Of a DNA stretch of 27,415 nucleotides, positions 27,301 to 27,415 are shown piece by piece (position 1 is the stretch's first letter; every line of letters begins with the position of its first letter). Made by a program: the position numbers and the translations under genes. The notes below the pieces were generated by a model. The model worked only from the letters and a program-made list of their open reading frames with translations, was not told where the DNA came from and did not search any database. Source of the DNA: an uncultured Blautia sp. (GTDB lineage: Bacteria; Bacillota; Clostridia; Lachnospirales; Lachnospiraceae); contig UQMI01000046.1 in assembly GCA_900542045.1 (NCBI GenBank), positions 1 through 27,415 of the forward strand, written 5' to 3'.

Positions 27301-27415
27301 ATCACAGGGATCACTGTCATGATCATCCATTCCGGACGGTTTCCAGACTCACGGAAGGACTCCACAACTTCCAGACGTTTGATGATCCTGGCCCGTTTCT
27401 GACCGGTGGCCTCTT
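24336..27415 (-). CDS. rpoC: RNA polymerase beta' subunit (5' end outside window)
   Basis: The catalytic beta' subunit of RNA polymerase. About 1,025 residues are present; the frame is open to the window edge ([19 protein letters not shown]), so roughly the first 190-200 residues, with the N-terminal zinc site, are cut off. An internal GTG at 27365 is not the real start. The active-site Mg motif [12 protein letters not shown] lies near 26650, the trigger-loop region near [20 protein letters not shown] (about 25,200), and the second zinc ribbon [13 protein letters not shown] near 25,340. The C-terminus is an unusually acidic tail rich in Glu and Asp over the last 45 residues. The gene ends before a strong terminator, and the next gene is not rpsL but a peptide-transport operon. 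Confidence 0.98.
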   Translation of the reverse strand, partial: EATGQKRARIIKRLEVVESFRESGNRPEWMIMTVIPVIPPDLRPMVQLDGGRFATSDLNDLYRRIINRNNRLKRLLELGAPDIIVRNEKRMLQEAVDALIDNGRRGRPVTGPGNRALKSLSDMLKGKSGRFRQNLLGKRVDYSGRSVIVVGPELKIYQCGLPKEMAIELFKPFVMKELVANGTSHNIKNAKKMVEKLQPEVWDVLEEVIKEHPVMLNRAPTLHRLGIQAFEPILVEGKAIKLHPLVCTAFNADFDGDQMAVHLPLSVEAQAECRFLLLSPNNLLKPSDGGPVAVPSQDMVLGIYYLTQERPGNKGEGKVFRSVNEAILAYENQVITLQSKIRVRCSRKNAEGEVVTGMVESTLGRFLFNEILPQDLGFVDRSNPENLLLPEVDFLVGKKQLKQILEKVINTHGATKTAEVLDDIKSMGYKYSTKAAMTVSISDMTVPPQKPELIQKAQDTVDLITKNYKRGLITEEERYKEVVETWKNTDDTLTKALLSGLDKYNNIYMMADSGARGSDKQIKQLAGMRGLMADTTGHTIELPIKSNFREGLDVLEYFMSAHGARKGLSDTALRTADSGYLTRRLVDVSQDLIVREADCCEGKDEIPGMYVREFADGKEEIESLQERITGRYSCETIKNKDGEVLVKANHMITPKRAARIIKEGVSNEDGGDIKRVKIRTILTCKCHVGICAKCYGANMATGEAVQVGESVGIIAAQSIGEPGTQLTMRTFHTGGVAGGDITQGLPRVEELFEARKPKGLAIITEIKGIATISDTKKKREITVTDQDSGDSRTYLIPYGSRIKVMDGQVLEAGDELTEGSINPHDILKIKGLRAVQDYMIQEVQRVYRLQGVEINDKHIEVIVRQMLKKIRIENNGDSDFLPGTLVDVLEFEDVNAELEAQGLEPAEGKQVMLGITKASLATNSFLSAASFQETTKVLTEAAIKGKVDPLIGLKENVIIGKLIPAGTGMKRYSQVRLDAGEEEVLDLEEDEEDLDFDIDLEDGDTGEIESSEEELVSVSDEQKED

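Overview
The window looks like chromosomal DNA of an anaerobic, low-to-mid GC member of the Clostridia, most likely a gut Lachnospiraceae. This rests on recognisable EF-Tu, EF-G, S7, S12 and RNA polymerase beta' genes, strong AGGAGG ribosome binding sites, and accessory enzymes typical of anaerobic gut Firmicutes. The genus is an inference from memory, not from a search.

Layout from left to right. Positions 1-1393 hold decayed material: a 3' fragment of an aminomethyltransferase (GcvT-like) gene joined to a 5' fragment of a PucR-type regulator gene. Divergent from these is an intact NCS2 purine permease (1519-2874). The minus-strand block rpsL-rpsG-fusA-tuf (7936 down to 3338) follows. It has a perfect consensus promoter ahead of rpsL, and a second promoter for tuf buried in a terminator-like hairpin. 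Positions 8230-9560 are a gene graveyard: a P-loop kinase gene with one internal stop codon, a nuclease-like gene with its middle deleted, and a GC-rich scrap.

Next is a compact four-gene minus-strand operon (14995 down to 9657): PatB/MalY-type C-S lyase, Fe-S flavin enoate reductase, UroD-like methyltransferase-fold protein and YkvI-type transporter. A divergent MarR-type regulator (15213-15716) faces it. Then comes a seven-gene minus-strand operon (24053 down to 15828): peptide-binding lipoprotein, two permeases, two ATPases, a dipeptide epimerase and a cytosolic transglutaminase-like protein. The window ends in the 3' five-sixths of rpoC, which is closed by a strong terminator.

The main architectural point is that rpoC and rpsL, commonly neighbours in Firmicutes, are separated here by about 16.4 kb of accessory DNA. 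Both edges carry textbook TTGACA-N17-TATAAT promoters, so the ribosomal block and the peptide operon can each be transcribed without rpoC read-through. Two accessory systems in this gap are the best candidates for undescribed biology. One is the MarR/C-S lyase/enoate reductase/UroD/transporter cluster, whose substrate is unknown. The other is the peptide-uptake operon, whose epimerase and Cys-His-Asp hydrolase-fold partner suggest salvage of D-amino-acid-containing (murein-type) peptides.
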